The notes: a model not told the origin generated them from the letters alone. Positions 47,594 through 56,500 are shown, counted from the first letter of the stretch. The stretch is DNA of 64,000 nucleotides from an uncultured Granulosicoccaceae bacterium (GCA_937920585.1 CAKZSB010000265.1:1-64000); one strand, 5' to 3'. Translations and numbers: made by a program.

Positions 47594-48879
47594 TGGCACA
47601 TCGAATCGTAAAACTGCCGGATGTAGGTGAAGGTGTTGCCGAGGCCGAGGTGGTGGAATGGGCGGTGGCGCCCGGTGACGCAGTGCGTGAGGACCAGATG
47701 CTCGGCGCAGTGATGACCGACAAAGCGACCGTTGAAATACCGTCGCCTGCCGATGGACGCGTAGTGTCGCTGGGTGCAGAACTGGGTAGCACGCTGGCAG
47801 TCGGTGCGGATTTTGTCGTCCTGGATGTTGGCGCCGCCGCGGTTCAGGAATCACCGGCGCAGCCCGCACCACCTGAGAAAGCCACGCCTCCAGAGGCGGT
47901 CCGCCCTGCTGTAAAAGCACCTGCCGAGCAGCAACCTCAGGCCAGCGTCTCCACACCTCCTGCTATTGATGGATCCGCACAGCAACTGCCGAAAACCCGT
48001 GTGGTGGAGCCGCAGACGGCTGATGCCGCCAATGGCGCGCGGGTACTTGCAGCACCTGCGGTGCGGCAACGGGCTCGGGCGCTGGGCATCGAACTCGGGG
48101 CGGTGGTCGGCACTGGTGCTGACGGGCAGATTCAACACGCAGACCTGGATGCCATGCTTGCCACGGGCGTGCGCGCCGACAGCGGTGAAGTAGTCGATGT
48201 GCCACTGGTGGGCCTGCGCCGGCAAATTGCTGCGCGGATGCAAAAGGCCAAACAGACGATCCCTCACTTTACTTATGTCGAGGAGGTTGATGTCACCGAA
48301 CTCTCACGTCTGCGTGAGCATCTCAAGTCGCAGGCCGGCGACGCGGGTTCAGCGCCCACACTACTGCCTTTCATTATCAAGGCAATGGCCGTCGCATTGG
48401 CTGATTTTCCTCAGATGAACGCGCGATTCGACGACGAAGCAGGGATGATCAGGCAATTTGCCGATATCCACATCGGCCTGGCGACGCAAACCCCGGCGGG
48501 CCTGATGGTACCGGTCATTCGCAACGCCGGCACGTGTTCGATCGATGTGTTGTCTGCCCGCATCCGCGAGTTGGCGAATGCTGCTCGTGATGGCAAGGCC
48601 AGTCGCGATGATCTGGTCGGTTCAACGATCACCCTTTCCAGCCTTGGTGCATTGGGTGGAATCGTGTCCACGCCGGTGATCAACCATCCCGAAGTAGCGA
48701 TTATCGGTGTGAACAAAATCGTTGAACGGCCAGAGTTTTCCAATGCAATGGTGAGCGTGCGAAAGATCATGAATCTATCGTCATCATTCGATCACCGTGC
48801 CGTCGATGGCTACGAGGCAGCGCAGTTCGTTCAGCGAATTAAAACGCTGCTGGAATATCCGGCGACCATCTTTATGTAG
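47593..48879 (+). CDS. bkdB: Branched-chain 2-oxoacid dehydrogenase E2 (lipoamide acyltransferase)
   Basis: BkdB accepts the acyl group on its lipoyl arm and passes it to CoA. The 428-residue protein has one lipoyl domain (residues 1-80, Lys44 in MTDKATVEIPSP), a Pro/Ala-rich linker, a peripheral-subunit-binding domain (VLAAPAVRQRARALGIEL) and a catalytic domain ending with SSSFDHRAVDGYEAAQFV, where His and Asp are catalytic. No lpd (E3) gene follows, so the complex must share a lipoamide dehydrogenase encoded elsewhere. Confidence 0.94.
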   Translation: MAHRIVKLPDVGEGVAEAEVVEWAVAPGDAVREDQMLGAVMTDKATVEIPSPADGRVVSLGAELGSTLAVGADFVVLDVGAAAVQESPAQPAPPEKATPPEAVRPAVKAPAEQQPQASVSTPPAIDGSAQQLPKTRVVEPQTADAANGARVLAAPAVRQRARALGIELGAVVGTGADGQIQHADLDAMLATGVRADSGEVVDVPLVGLRRQIAARMQKAKQTIPHFTYVEEVDVTELSRLREHLKSQAGDAGSAPTLLPFIIKAMAVALADFPQMNARFDDEAGMIRQFADIHIGLATQTPAGLMVPVIRNAGTCSIDVLSARIRELANAARDGKASRDDLVGSTITLSSLGALGGIVSTPVINHPEVAIIGVNKIVERPEFSNAMVSVRKIMNLSSSFDHRAVDGYEAAQFVQRIKTLLEYPATIFM

Positions 48880-48963
48880 GCGGTCGCGTCGCGTGCGATC
48901 GCAGTTGATAATTTCCCGTTTGCAAAGCAGCATAGGCAGGATCACTGGCACACTGGACAAGCG

Positions 48964-49848
48964 TTGGATATTCCATTTTCGCGGGAACTCGATTTCACCT
49001 ACGGCAAGCCGGATCAACTTGCGCCCGGGCTTCGCCGGGTAATTTGTCCCAACAGTGGCTCGTTTACGTTGTTTGGTACCGGCAGTTACATTATCGGTCA
49101 GGGCGAAGTCGCGATTGTTGATCCCGGCCCTGCCGATGATGGGCATATCCAGGCGTTGCTCGCGGCGACCCAAGGCGAGCGGATCAGTCATATCCTGGTG
49201 ACGCACACTCACATCGATCACTCGCCCGGATGCAGGCTATTGCAGCAGTACTGTGATGCCGAGACCTGGGCGATGGGTCCGCATGGACTGGGCAGGCTGA
49301 CCGCAGACGCCTTTGGTGGTGACTTCGACTTCAAGCCCGATCAAACCATTGTCGACGGACAAATCATCAAGGGTGGCGACTGGCGTGTCGAGTGTTTGTA
49401 CACCCCCGGTCACAGTATCAATCACATGAGCTTCGCACTATCTGAGGATATGCTACTGTGTGGTGACTTGGTGATGGGTTGGTCTACCACGATCGTGTCG
49501 CCACCCGATGGCAATATGAAAGACTACATGCAAAGTCTTGAGCGATTGCTTGGGCGTGGCGATCGGGTGCTTTATCCTGCACATGGAGGGCCGATAGAAT
49601 CTCCGCAGCACTATGTGCGCAGTCTGTACGAACATCGTATGCAACGCATTGATCAGGTGCGCAGTTGCATCGGCGACGGCGTCCACCAGGTGGCCGACAT
49701 GGTTCCGTTGATCTACACCGAACTCGATTCTTCAATGTACGGTGCGGCGGCTCAAAGTGTACTCGGATCGATTGAGTACCTTATAGCCACCGAGGCGGTA
49801 TCCAGTTCCGGGGGATTATCGCTGGCCAGCGAGTACAGACTGACCTGA
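48964..49848 (+). CDS. MBL-fold metallo-hydrolase (LACTB2-like)
   Basis: The 294-residue protein has the metallo-beta-lactamase metal motif THTHIDHSPG, a second His in YTPGHSINHMSF, GDLVMGW, and a C-terminal helical region like LACTB2-type hydrolases. Substrates of this branch are unknown in bacteria; mammalian LACTB2 is an RNase, but similar folds hydrolyse thioesters. Position after bkdB, 85 bases downstream, might suggest an acyl-CoA related role, but this is speculative. The start is TTG at 48964. Confidence 0.82.
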   Translation: MDIPFSRELDFTYGKPDQLAPGLRRVICPNSGSFTLFGTGSYIIGQGEVAIVDPGPADDGHIQALLAATQGERISHILVTHTHIDHSPGCRLLQQYCDAETWAMGPHGLGRLTADAFGGDFDFKPDQTIVDGQIIKGGDWRVECLYTPGHSINHMSFALSEDMLLCGDLVMGWSTTIVSPPDGNMKDYMQSLERLLGRGDRVLYPAHGGPIESPQHYVRSLYEHRMQRIDQVRSCIGDGVHQVADMVPLIYTELDSSMYGAAAQSVLGSIEYLIATEAVSSSGGLSLASEYRLT

Positions 49849-50040
49849 AAGCCAATTGTTCGTGTCTCAAATGTAAAGTAGTTGAATCACTGCAGGCACT
49901 ATCATGGAGATGACCGGAAAAAAATTAACCGGCAGAGGATAGAAGACAACAATTTCCAATAATAACCCTGTCTTTCATCAGTATTTCCGCCCCGCTAGAT
50001 GTAATGCGGAATGTTACATTATTGAAACTGAGGGATTTAA
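49849..50040. other. Intergenic region before the 50-residue gene
   Basis: These 192 bases hold no gene. They are AT-richer than their surroundings and include the 49999-50019 inverted repeat. I see no clear promoter. The wider stretch to 50623 is gene-poor, with only two very small genes. Confidence 0.5.
49999..50019 (+). repeat. Inverted repeat ATGTAA-N9-TTACAT upstream of a small gene
   Basis: ATGTAA (49999-50004) and TTACAT (50014-50019) are perfect inverted half-sites separated by nine bases, ending 21 bases before the ATG at 50041. The dyad has the size of a dimeric regulator operator, but no family is implied by the sequence. Confidence 0.45.
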
Positions 50041-50193
50041 ATGAGACTACCTAGAACGGTTGTCTGGGCCGGCTTAATTGCCGCGTGTGTCATTGGGCAG
50101 TTGATGATCTGGACGGAGGTGGCCGAGGGGCTTTTCCAGAATAATCGCAAAGCATCTGCCGTGGCAGATGATCTTGATATAGCAGCAGGTTAA
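50041..50193 (+). CDS. Small predicted membrane protein (50 residues)
   Basis: An ATG with GAGGG about nine bases upstream opens a 50-codon frame. The product starts MRLPRTVVWAGLIAACVIGQ, giving one hydrophobic helix at about residues 6-24, followed by an acidic and polar tail ending DDLDIAAG. I do not recognise a family. It is too short for strong statistical support, but the ribosome site, the helix and the hairpin after it (50224-50246) fit a real gene. Confidence 0.5.
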   Translation: MRLPRTVVWAGLIAACVIGQLMIWTEVAEGLFQNNRKASAVADDLDIAAG

Positions 50194-50223
50194 GGGTCTT
50201 ACTGAGGCCTGTGTAAATGTATG

Positions 50224-50246
50224 ATCCTGGAGCGGTGCTCCAGGGT
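50224..50246. terminator. Hairpin between two convergent small genes
   Basis: CCTGGAGC (50226-50233) and GCTCCAGG (50237-50244) form a perfect stem with a three-base loop, extendable by a G-U and an A-T pair. It lies between the ends of the plus-strand small gene (50193) and the minus-strand small gene (50283). No T-run follows on either strand, so its role as terminator is only probable. Confidence 0.5.
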
Positions 50247-50282
50247 CGACAGCACCGGAGTTCCGGCGAGTCAGCAGTATCG

Positions 50283-50480
50283 TTAAATTTGGCCCGGAAG
50301 GGTTGCGCGTTTGCGCCGAAGAGGATTGGTGGTTAGCAGTTTTAGAACTGCAGAGCCGATGTGCTGCTGACTGGCAACGCCGACGGGGTTACTGTTGTCC
50401 TGACAATGGAAAGAAGTTTCTTCGCAGAACTGCGTGATGGTCTGATAGGCTGAAGGTAAGTTTCCGTTGCGTTTTTTCAT
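50283..50480 (-). CDS. Small hypothetical basic protein (65 residues)
   Basis: The frame starts MKKRNGNLPSAYQTITQFCE and ends LLTTNPLRRKRATLPGQI. It has two cysteines (FCEETSFHC), no membrane helix and a basic C-terminus. I do not recognise the family. Support is unusually good for so small a gene: AAAGGA lies eight bases upstream of the ATG, and a perfect extended -10 element (TGCTATAAT) about 34 bases upstream gives a short untranslated leader. It could also be a small regulator or peptide product; nothing nearby fixes its role. Confidence 0.6.
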   Translation of the reverse strand: MKKRNGNLPSAYQTITQFCEETSFHCQDNSNPVGVASQQHIGSAVLKLLTTNPLRRKRATLPGQI

Positions 50481-50487
50481 ATAATAG

Positions 50488-50493
50488 TCCTTT
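50488..50493 (-). promoter_or_regulatory. Ribosome binding site of the 65-residue gene
   Basis: Read on the minus strand the site is AAAGGA, eight bases before the ATG at 50480, a near-ideal Shine-Dalgarno spacing. It supports translation of this small frame. Confidence 0.7.
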
Positions 50494-50513
50494 AGACAAC
50501 GTGTCGACCCTCA

Positions 50514-50522
50514 ATTATAGCA
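50514..50522 (-). promoter_or_regulatory. Extended -10 promoter for the 65-residue gene
   Basis: On the minus strand the sequence is TGCTATAAT, a perfect TATAAT with the TGn extension. No good -35 hexamer stands 16-18 bases upstream, which extended -10 promoters tolerate. Transcription would begin near 50507, about 27 bases before the ATG. Confidence 0.65.
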
Positions 50523-50623
50523 TCCACCGGGTGTTTTCACATTGACGGTCGTGCAACCCCCCATCCGCCCTGTGCACTTGCGTATAAGTCGCCGGAGCGA
50601 TCCCCGCTACGGTAGCCCTGATT

Positions 50624-51712
50624 TTGCAGCCACACACCGAAGATTTTGCCAGTTTATTCCGCACCGAGATTCCATTAATGGATGTGCGAGCACCCGTTGA
50701 GTTCGCGCGTGGCAGTATTCCCGGAGCGGTAAATGTTCCGTTGCTTGATGATTCACAACGCGCAGAAATCGGAACCGAATACGCCGAGCACGGCCAGGAT
50801 GCCGCAGTGAAACTCGGTTTGGCTGCGGCAACGCAATCTATCAGGCAACAAAGAATTGCGGCGTGGAGCGCATTTGCCAAAGAAAATCCAAACGGCCTTT
50901 TATACTGTTTCAGGGGCGGATTACGCTCGCGAATAACTAGCGACTGGCTATCAGAAAACGGTATCGATATGCCCTACGTCACTGGCGGTTACAAAGCCAT
51001 GCGACGTTGGCTCATCGAGCAGCTCGAACAACTTTGCTCCGATGGCAGAATGTTGGTCGTGTCCTCTACCACGGGATCGGGAAAAACGGATCTATTGTGC
51101 AAGTGGCAACGCAGTGTCGATCTGGAAGGTATCGCAAGGCACCGGGGCAGCGCCTTTGGTGGCACCTTTACCGCACAGCCAAGCCAGGCGAGTTGGGAGA
51201 ACGCTGTTGCCGCCTGTTGGTATCGCTTGTCACAACAATCTGAACAACCCGTGCTATTTGAAGCAGAGTCACATTTAATAGGACGAATATCATTGCCCGC
51301 CTGTTTACAGCAGGCATTGGGCAAAGCACCGTTACTCGCACTTGAAACGCCCTACGAAGAGCGGGTAGAAAGAATACGAAAAGACTATATCCATTTCGCG
51401 TTACAACATTTTGAAGCAACCGATCCGCAGCATGCGATGCAACGCCTGCACGACTACGCGGCAGGTAATCTTGCACGTATTCAAAGGCGTTTAGGCGGTG
51501 AGCGTTACAAGCGAATGATGACCTTGTTGCCCACTGCACTGGAAGAGGTATCAGCTGAAGGCGAAAGCCCTTCTCTCGATGCCATGATCGAAATCATGTT
51601 GATTGACTACTACGACCCCTTATACAACCATAAAATAGAGGCCAGAAAAAACCGTATCGCTGTAACCGGAAATGAAACCGAGTTGCTTGAGTGGCTTGGA
51701 AAAAACAGCTAG
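50624..51712 (+). CDS. mnmH: tRNA 2-selenouridine synthase
   Basis: MnmH (SelU, YbbB) geranylates and then selenates 2-thiouridine at the wobble base of tRNAs for Lys, Glu and Gln, using selenophosphate. The 362-residue protein has an N-terminal rhodanese domain (LMDVRAPVEFARGSIPGAVN) with catalytic Cys95 in LLYCFRGGLRSR and a C-terminal P-loop domain with VVSSTTGSGKTDLLCK. The length matches E. coli (364). The TTG at 50624 is the only sensible start. The SelD fusion follows immediately, with ATG directly after the stop, making a selenium operon. Confidence 0.94.
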   Translation: MQPHTEDFASLFRTEIPLMDVRAPVEFARGSIPGAVNVPLLDDSQRAEIGTEYAEHGQDAAVKLGLAAATQSIRQQRIAAWSAFAKENPNGLLYCFRGGLRSRITSDWLSENGIDMPYVTGGYKAMRRWLIEQLEQLCSDGRMLVVSSTTGSGKTDLLCKWQRSVDLEGIARHRGSAFGGTFTAQPSQASWENAVAACWYRLSQQSEQPVLFEAESHLIGRISLPACLQQALGKAPLLALETPYEERVERIRKDYIHFALQHFEATDPQHAMQRLHDYAAGNLARIQRRLGGERYKRMMTLLPTALEEVSAEGESPSLDAMIEIMLIDYYDPLYNHKIEARKNRIAVTGNETELLEWLGKNS

Positions 51713-53863
51713 ATGCACGAGCGAGAACTGGTTCTTGTGGGCGGCGGGCATGCCCACGCACTGATTATTCGCATGTTGGCGATGAAGCCCATACCGGGTG
51801 TTCGGGTCACGCTGATCTCCGAACAAACGCTGACACCCTATTCCGGAATGTTGCCAGGTTTTGTCGCCGGGCACTATAGCGTCAACGATACCCACATAGA
51901 TTTGAACCGCCTCTGTCAATGGGCAGGTGTCAGGTGGATCAGAGCGCGGGCAACCGGAATCGATCCCGACTCAAAAAATATTCGGCTTCAGGGACGGCGC
52001 GACTTTGCCTACGACAAAGTGTCGATTGACACTGGCTCCACCCCTGACTTATCCGTCCCGGGTGCGCGCGAGTATGCTGTAGGGGTAAAACCCGTCAGTG
52101 GATTTACCACTTTACTGGCGAAACTACTGCACGCCAGCGAGCACAATGAAAATGCGCACTGGGGTGTTATCGGCGCCGGGGCAGGTGGCGTTGAGCTGGT
52201 TTTAGCACTGGCTTACCGGTTGCGGCACAAAGAGAATCTAAAGTTTCACCTGATTTTTCCGGGTGTAGATATGCTGCGTGGATACCCGGCACGCCTGCAA
52301 CGCGAAGTCGAGGCGGCGATGCAGCGCCACGGTGTGACGATGCACGCCAATTTTCGTGTCAGCAGGGTGCACGAGAATGGTGTCGAGGCGAACGATGGTC
52401 AGCGAATCGAGCTTGCGCAGAGTATCTGGTGTACCGGGGCCGCCGCACCGAAATGGCTGGCAGATAGTTCGCTCGCATTGAGTGAAAATGGTTTTATTTC
52501 GGTCAGCCAGAGTTTGCAAAGTAATAGCCACGCTGATGTATTTGCGGCTGGCGATGTTGCTGAAATGATCGACGATCCTCGTCCCAAGGCGGGCGTTTAT
52601 GCCGTCAGGCAAGCGCCATTCCTAATGAAGAATTTGCATCGTGCATTCGCGCAAAAGACGCTGGTCAAAGTGAATCTGCAAACCGATTTTCTGTCACTCG
52701 TATCGCTTGGTGATAAACGTGCGGTGGGTTGCCGTTTTGGATTTAGTGCCGAGGGTCAATCGATTTGGCGCCTTAAAGATTATATCGATCGAAAGTTTAT
52801 GGATCGACTGAACGATCCCGGGCCGCGCCCTGATATGCAGGCAACCGAAGAGATGCCGATGCACTGCGCTGGTTGTGGCAGTAAACTGGGGCCCGAGCTG
52901 GTGGCAGACAGTCTGGCGCAAATTCCGATTTATCACAGTGAGCACGTAGTACCTGCACTTGGGGCTGCCGAAGACGCTGCGCTGATGAAAATGCCTGCTG
53001 GCAAAATCGCTGTGCAGAGCATCGATGGTTTTCGCACATTCACCGGTGACCTGGAAAATTTTGGCGAAATCTGCGTGTACCACGCATTGAGCGATATCTA
53101 TGCGATGGGCGCCACAGCAGTGTCCGTGCAGGTCTGGATCAATATTGCCTACAACCATCCCCGGCTTATAAAACGCGACTATTTACGTTTGATGGGTGGC
53201 GTCGCGACGGCATTGCAACGTGAGCAGGTAGCGCTTGCCGGTGGGCACAGTACAGAAGGTATGGAAACTCATGTTGGCGTAGTGGTTACAGGGTATGCCG
53301 ACGAACAACGGGTGTGGCGCAAAAACACACCTGACACAGGTGATTTACTGTTGCTGAGTAAGCCACTGGGTACCGGAGTGATTTTGGCAGCAGACATGCA
53401 GTTGGCCGCCCCCGCCACTGCAGTGGAATCGGCTTTTGCAACCATGATGCAGTCCAATCGGTCGGTTGCCGATACCCTTTTGCAGTTAAAACCCTCTGCC
53501 GTTACGGATGTCACCGGGTTTGGATTAATCGGGCATTTGCTCGAAATGTTAACCGATACCGGTAAGGGCGCTCGTGTGCAAATGAACAAAGTGCCGGCAA
53601 TTGAAGGTGCGATATCCCTGCTCGCCGATGGCCATCGTTCGACGCTGCATCCGCAACTCTTCGCGAATCTTATGCATTGTAGAGTGGATGACGGCATTGC
53701 CGACGCGGAACGGGATCTGTTGTTTGATCCACAAACCAGTGGTGGTTTATTGATTGCAATCAATCCCGAGCAATACGATGCATTGATCGCGAAGCAGCCA
53801 CAGATGGTGGCAATCGGGTTCATTACGGACAATGCCGATGATCTGCATTTAGCCAATGAGTAA
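51713..53863 (+). CDS. selD: FAD-dependent oxidoreductase fused to selenide, water dikinase (SelD)
   Basis: SelD makes selenophosphate from selenide and ATP. The 716-residue protein has two parts. Residues about 1-370 are a pyridine nucleotide-disulfide oxidoreductase-like domain (LVLVGGGHAHALIIRML for FAD, WGVIGAGAGGVELVLALAYRL for NAD, DVFAAGDVAEM). Residues about 380-716 are SelD, with the nucleophile Cys388 and Lys391 in HCAGCGSKLG, AEDAALMKM, VQSIDGF, YHALSDIYAMGA, GGHSTEGMET and DPQTSGGLL. E. coli SelD (347) lacks the first domain. Similar fusions are known, for example in cyanobacteria. The extra domain may reduce a selenium source, which is inference. Confidence 0.93.
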   Translation: MHERELVLVGGGHAHALIIRMLAMKPIPGVRVTLISEQTLTPYSGMLPGFVAGHYSVNDTHIDLNRLCQWAGVRWIRARATGIDPDSKNIRLQGRRDFAYDKVSIDTGSTPDLSVPGAREYAVGVKPVSGFTTLLAKLLHASEHNENAHWGVIGAGAGGVELVLALAYRLRHKENLKFHLIFPGVDMLRGYPARLQREVEAAMQRHGVTMHANFRVSRVHENGVEANDGQRIELAQSIWCTGAAAPKWLADSSLALSENGFISVSQSLQSNSHADVFAAGDVAEMIDDPRPKAGVYAVRQAPFLMKNLHRAFAQKTLVKVNLQTDFLSLVSLGDKRAVGCRFGFSAEGQSIWRLKDYIDRKFMDRLNDPGPRPDMQATEEMPMHCAGCGSKLGPELVADSLAQIPIYHSEHVVPALGAAEDAALMKMPAGKIAVQSIDGFRTFTGDLENFGEICVYHALSDIYAMGATAVSVQVWINIAYNHPRLIKRDYLRLMGGVATALQREQVALAGGHSTEGMETHVGVVVTGYADEQRVWRKNTPDTGDLLLLSKPLGTGVILAADMQLAAPATAVESAFATMMQSNRSVADTLLQLKPSAVTDVTGFGLIGHLLEMLTDTGKGARVQMNKVPAIEGAISLLADGHRSTLHPQLFANLMHCRVDDGIADAERDLLFDPQTSGGLLIAINPEQYDALIAKQPQMVAIGFITDNADDLHLANE

Positions 53864-53908
53864 AGCGAAAAGACCTCTGTTGTTATCAGCGATCCCGGTG
53901 TTGCTCGC

Positions 53909-54667
53909 GTGAACGGGCACGAGGAAAATCCGGATCAGTACCCCTTGTTGCGGCAGGCGGGTGACGCTGCCATATTGGTTGAATTTGGCGCCGTGCTCGA
54001 CCTTGCCGTCAACGCTGCCGCGCAGGCCTTCGACGCCCGCTTGCGCGAGGTATCTATCGGTGGTGTTCTGGAAACAACACCCACCTTGCGTTCGGTGCTG
54101 GTGCGTTATGATCCGCTGAATAAGGATTGTGAAACGCTCCATCGTGAACTTCAAAGCCATTTGCAAGAACGCAACTGGTTACAGGCCGAACCCGGTGGCG
54201 GGCGTCGCAAGTGGTTGGTGCCGGTCGCCTATGGTGATGACTATGGCCCCGATATAGAAGATGTGGCGCGACTGCTGAAAAGCGATGTAGATGAAGTCAT
54301 TCGCGTGCACTGTGCATTGAGCTTGCGTGTGTTGACGCTGGGCTTTGCGCCGGGCTTTACCTATTTGGGTCTGATGCCCGAGCGCTGGGATTTACCGCGA
54401 TTGAATTACGTGAAGCCAGAGGTACCCGCCGGAGCAATCTCTGTTGCGGTTCGTCAAACAGTTATGACATCGACACCCATCCCCACAGGCTGGCGCACCA
54501 TTGGCCAAACACCTTTTAGTAACTTCAACCTGAAGATCGATCCGCCATTTGTGATTGGCAGCGGCGATGAGATCGGCTTCAGAGCGATCGACAGAGAGGA
54601 ATACGAATACCTTGCTCAACGCGTCGCCGCCGGCGAGGCAATACTGCAACCGGCAGAGGCAAAATGA
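53909..54667 (+). CDS. pxpB: 5-oxoprolinase subunit B (KipI homologue)
   Basis: PxpB with PxpC and PxpA forms the ATP-dependent 5-oxoprolinase that opens 5-oxoproline to glutamate. The 252-residue protein has the domain start LRQAGDAAILVEFG, the strongly conserved LSLRVLTLGFAPGFTYLGLM, and GAISVAVRQTVMTS with PTGWRTIGQTPF. It is somewhat longer than E. coli PxpB (218) at the N-terminus. The start is GTG. It overlaps pxpC by four bases. Confidence 0.93.
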   Translation: MNGHEENPDQYPLLRQAGDAAILVEFGAVLDLAVNAAAQAFDARLREVSIGGVLETTPTLRSVLVRYDPLNKDCETLHRELQSHLQERNWLQAEPGGGRRKWLVPVAYGDDYGPDIEDVARLLKSDVDEVIRVHCALSLRVLTLGFAPGFTYLGLMPERWDLPRLNYVKPEVPAGAISVAVRQTVMTSTPIPTGWRTIGQTPFSNFNLKIDPPFVIGSGDEIGFRAIDREEYEYLAQRVAAGEAILQPAEAK

Positions 54668-55716
54668 GTACGGTAGTCGAGGTACTTTCGATCGCGGGCA
54701 GTGTTTCAATTCAGGATCATGGTCGGGCAGGGTATCAGCGTTATGGTGTGGCAGAAGGTGGAGCGATGGATCGCTTTGCTTTGCATCAGGGCGCAACACT
54801 TTTGAACAATTCAACCGATGCCGCTGTGCTGGAAATGGCCGGCGCCGGAGCCCGGCTGGAAATCTCGGGTGAGAAAACGGCGTTTGCCTGCACCGGTGCG
54901 CCGATGTCGCTGCAGATTAATGGCCAGACTCTGCGCTGGAACAGCAGCTTTGTTGCAGCGCCTGGTGATATTGTCGAAATTGGTTCGGCCTCGCAGGGTG
55001 TCTATGGATATTTGCATATAGCCGGTGGATTCGAGGTGCCTGCTATTTTGGGCTCGCGTGCCACCCACAGTCGTGCAGGCTTTGGCGGGCATGAAGGGCG
55101 TGTGTTAATCGCTGGAGACAAGCTTGCTGCGGCCGGCTCGGGAATCGATATTCAGATGCGCGGGCTGCCACCGGAAGATTATTTCAATAGTGAATTGATC
55201 CGGATCGTCTGGGGGGCTCAGGCGCATCTTTTCGATCAAAACATTCGCAGTCGATTTCTGGACACCACATTTACCATGACGATGAGGCGTGATCGAATGG
55301 GCGCGAGGTTGAGCGCCGACGACGAGACTTTTCTGCCGGCCAGCGGGCTGACTGGCATTTCCGATGCGGTACTGGCAGGCGACATACAAATTGCCGGCGA
55401 TGGCGCTGCTACGGTACTGTTAGCTGACCGGCAGCCCACCGGCGGCTATCCACGAATCGCGACGGTGATTTCAGCTGATCTTGGGGCAGTTGCGCAAATG
55501 CGTAGCGGCAGGCAGTTCAAATTTGGCTTACTCGGTGTAAGCGAGGCAGTCGACGTATTGCGAGCTCAGGATCGCAGGGTTCGCCAGTTGTCGTCACTGC
55601 TGCAGCCGCTGGTTCGCGATCCGAGCGAAATAACCGATCTGCTCGAATACAACCTGATCGATGGTTTTACCACAGGCGAAGAGCCCGTACCCATACAACC
55701 GAGCGCAAAAAAATGA
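54664..55716 (+). CDS. pxpC: 5-oxoprolinase subunit C (KipA homologue)
   Basis: PxpC is the carboxyltransferase-like partner of PxpB. The 350-residue protein has SIQDHGRAGYQRYGVAEGGA at the start, ALHQGATLLNN, GYLHIAGGFEVPAILGSRAT, DRMGARLSADD and VLLADRQPTGGYPRIATVIS, all typical of the biotin-dependent carboxylase-like domain. The arrangement B-C-A with ATGA overlaps on both sides indicates one operon. Confidence 0.94.
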   Translation: MSTVVEVLSIAGSVSIQDHGRAGYQRYGVAEGGAMDRFALHQGATLLNNSTDAAVLEMAGAGARLEISGEKTAFACTGAPMSLQINGQTLRWNSSFVAAPGDIVEIGSASQGVYGYLHIAGGFEVPAILGSRATHSRAGFGGHEGRVLIAGDKLAAAGSGIDIQMRGLPPEDYFNSELIRIVWGAQAHLFDQNIRSRFLDTTFTMTMRRDRMGARLSADDETFLPASGLTGISDAVLAGDIQIAGDGAATVLLADRQPTGGYPRIATVISADLGAVAQMRSGRQFKFGLLGVSEAVDVLRAQDRRVRQLSSLLQPLVRDPSEITDLLEYNLIDGFTTGEEPVPIQPSAKK

Positions 55717-56480
55717 CCGATACGCTGGATTTGAATGCCGATCTGGGTGAGTCGTTCGGGCCCTGGAAGATGGGTGCTGATGAGGCGATGCTCGATATCG
55801 TAACCAGTGCCAATATCGCCTGCGGGTTTCACGCCGGTGATCCGGTCGTAATGACTAAAACCGTTCAGATGTGTCTGGATAAAGGGGTCAATATTGGCGC
55901 GCATCCCGGTTTTCACGATCTGCAGGGCTTTGGCCGTCGTCGCGTCGTGAACCTCGATCTACTCGAATTGCGTGCGTCAATTCTGTACCAGATTGGCGCA
56001 TTGCAAGCGATCGCCGGATCACTTAACGGGTCGGTTACGCATGTCAAAATGCATGGTGCGCTAGGTAATATGGCCAGTGAAGAGGCGCCTGTGGCGCAGG
56101 CGTGCATCGCCGCTATCGCCGACCTGGACGCCAAAGCAGGTATTGTTGCGATGGCGGCTACCCATCTGCAATTCGAGGCTGAAAAGACAGGTGCTCCGGT
56201 AATCAGGGAAATCTACGCAGATCGCGCTTACAACGACGATGGAACACTGGCCGCCCGGGGTCAGCCCGGTTCGGTGATTCACGATCCGGAACTCGCCGCC
56301 AATCGAGTTTTGCAAATGCTCGAAGATCAGGCCGTCGTTTCAGTCAATGGTGTCAGTGTTGCGGTTCAACCCGAGACGGTTTGCGTCCACGGTGATTCAC
56401 CCGGTGCGGTGCAGATGGCTGAACATCTGCGTGTCCGGCTGGAGCAGGCTGGCGTGCGTGTGACGGGCTATCGACACTGA
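55713..56480 (+). CDS. pxpA: 5-oxoprolinase subunit A (LamB/YcsF family)
   Basis: PxpA completes the 5-oxoprolinase. The 255-residue protein has LDLNADLGESFGPWKMGADE, SANIACGFHAGDPVVMTKTV, GAHPGFHDLQGFGRR, VTHVKMHGALGNMA and VCVHGDSPGAVQMAEHLR, the full LamB/YcsF signature. It is joined to pxpC by a four-base overlap. The pathway recycles 5-oxoproline formed by spontaneous glutamine cyclisation. A small minus-strand gene converges on it with a 20-base gap. Confidence 0.96.
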   Translation: MTDTLDLNADLGESFGPWKMGADEAMLDIVTSANIACGFHAGDPVVMTKTVQMCLDKGVNIGAHPGFHDLQGFGRRRVVNLDLLELRASILYQIGALQAIAGSLNGSVTHVKMHGALGNMASEEAPVAQACIAAIADLDAKAGIVAMAATHLQFEAEKTGAPVIREIYADRAYNDDGTLAARGQPGSVIHDPELAANRVLQMLEDQAVVSVNGVSVAVQPETVCVHGDSPGAVQMAEHLRVRLEQAGVRVTGYRH

Positions 56481-56500
56481 CTGGCTGTTCCAGAGCTGTG

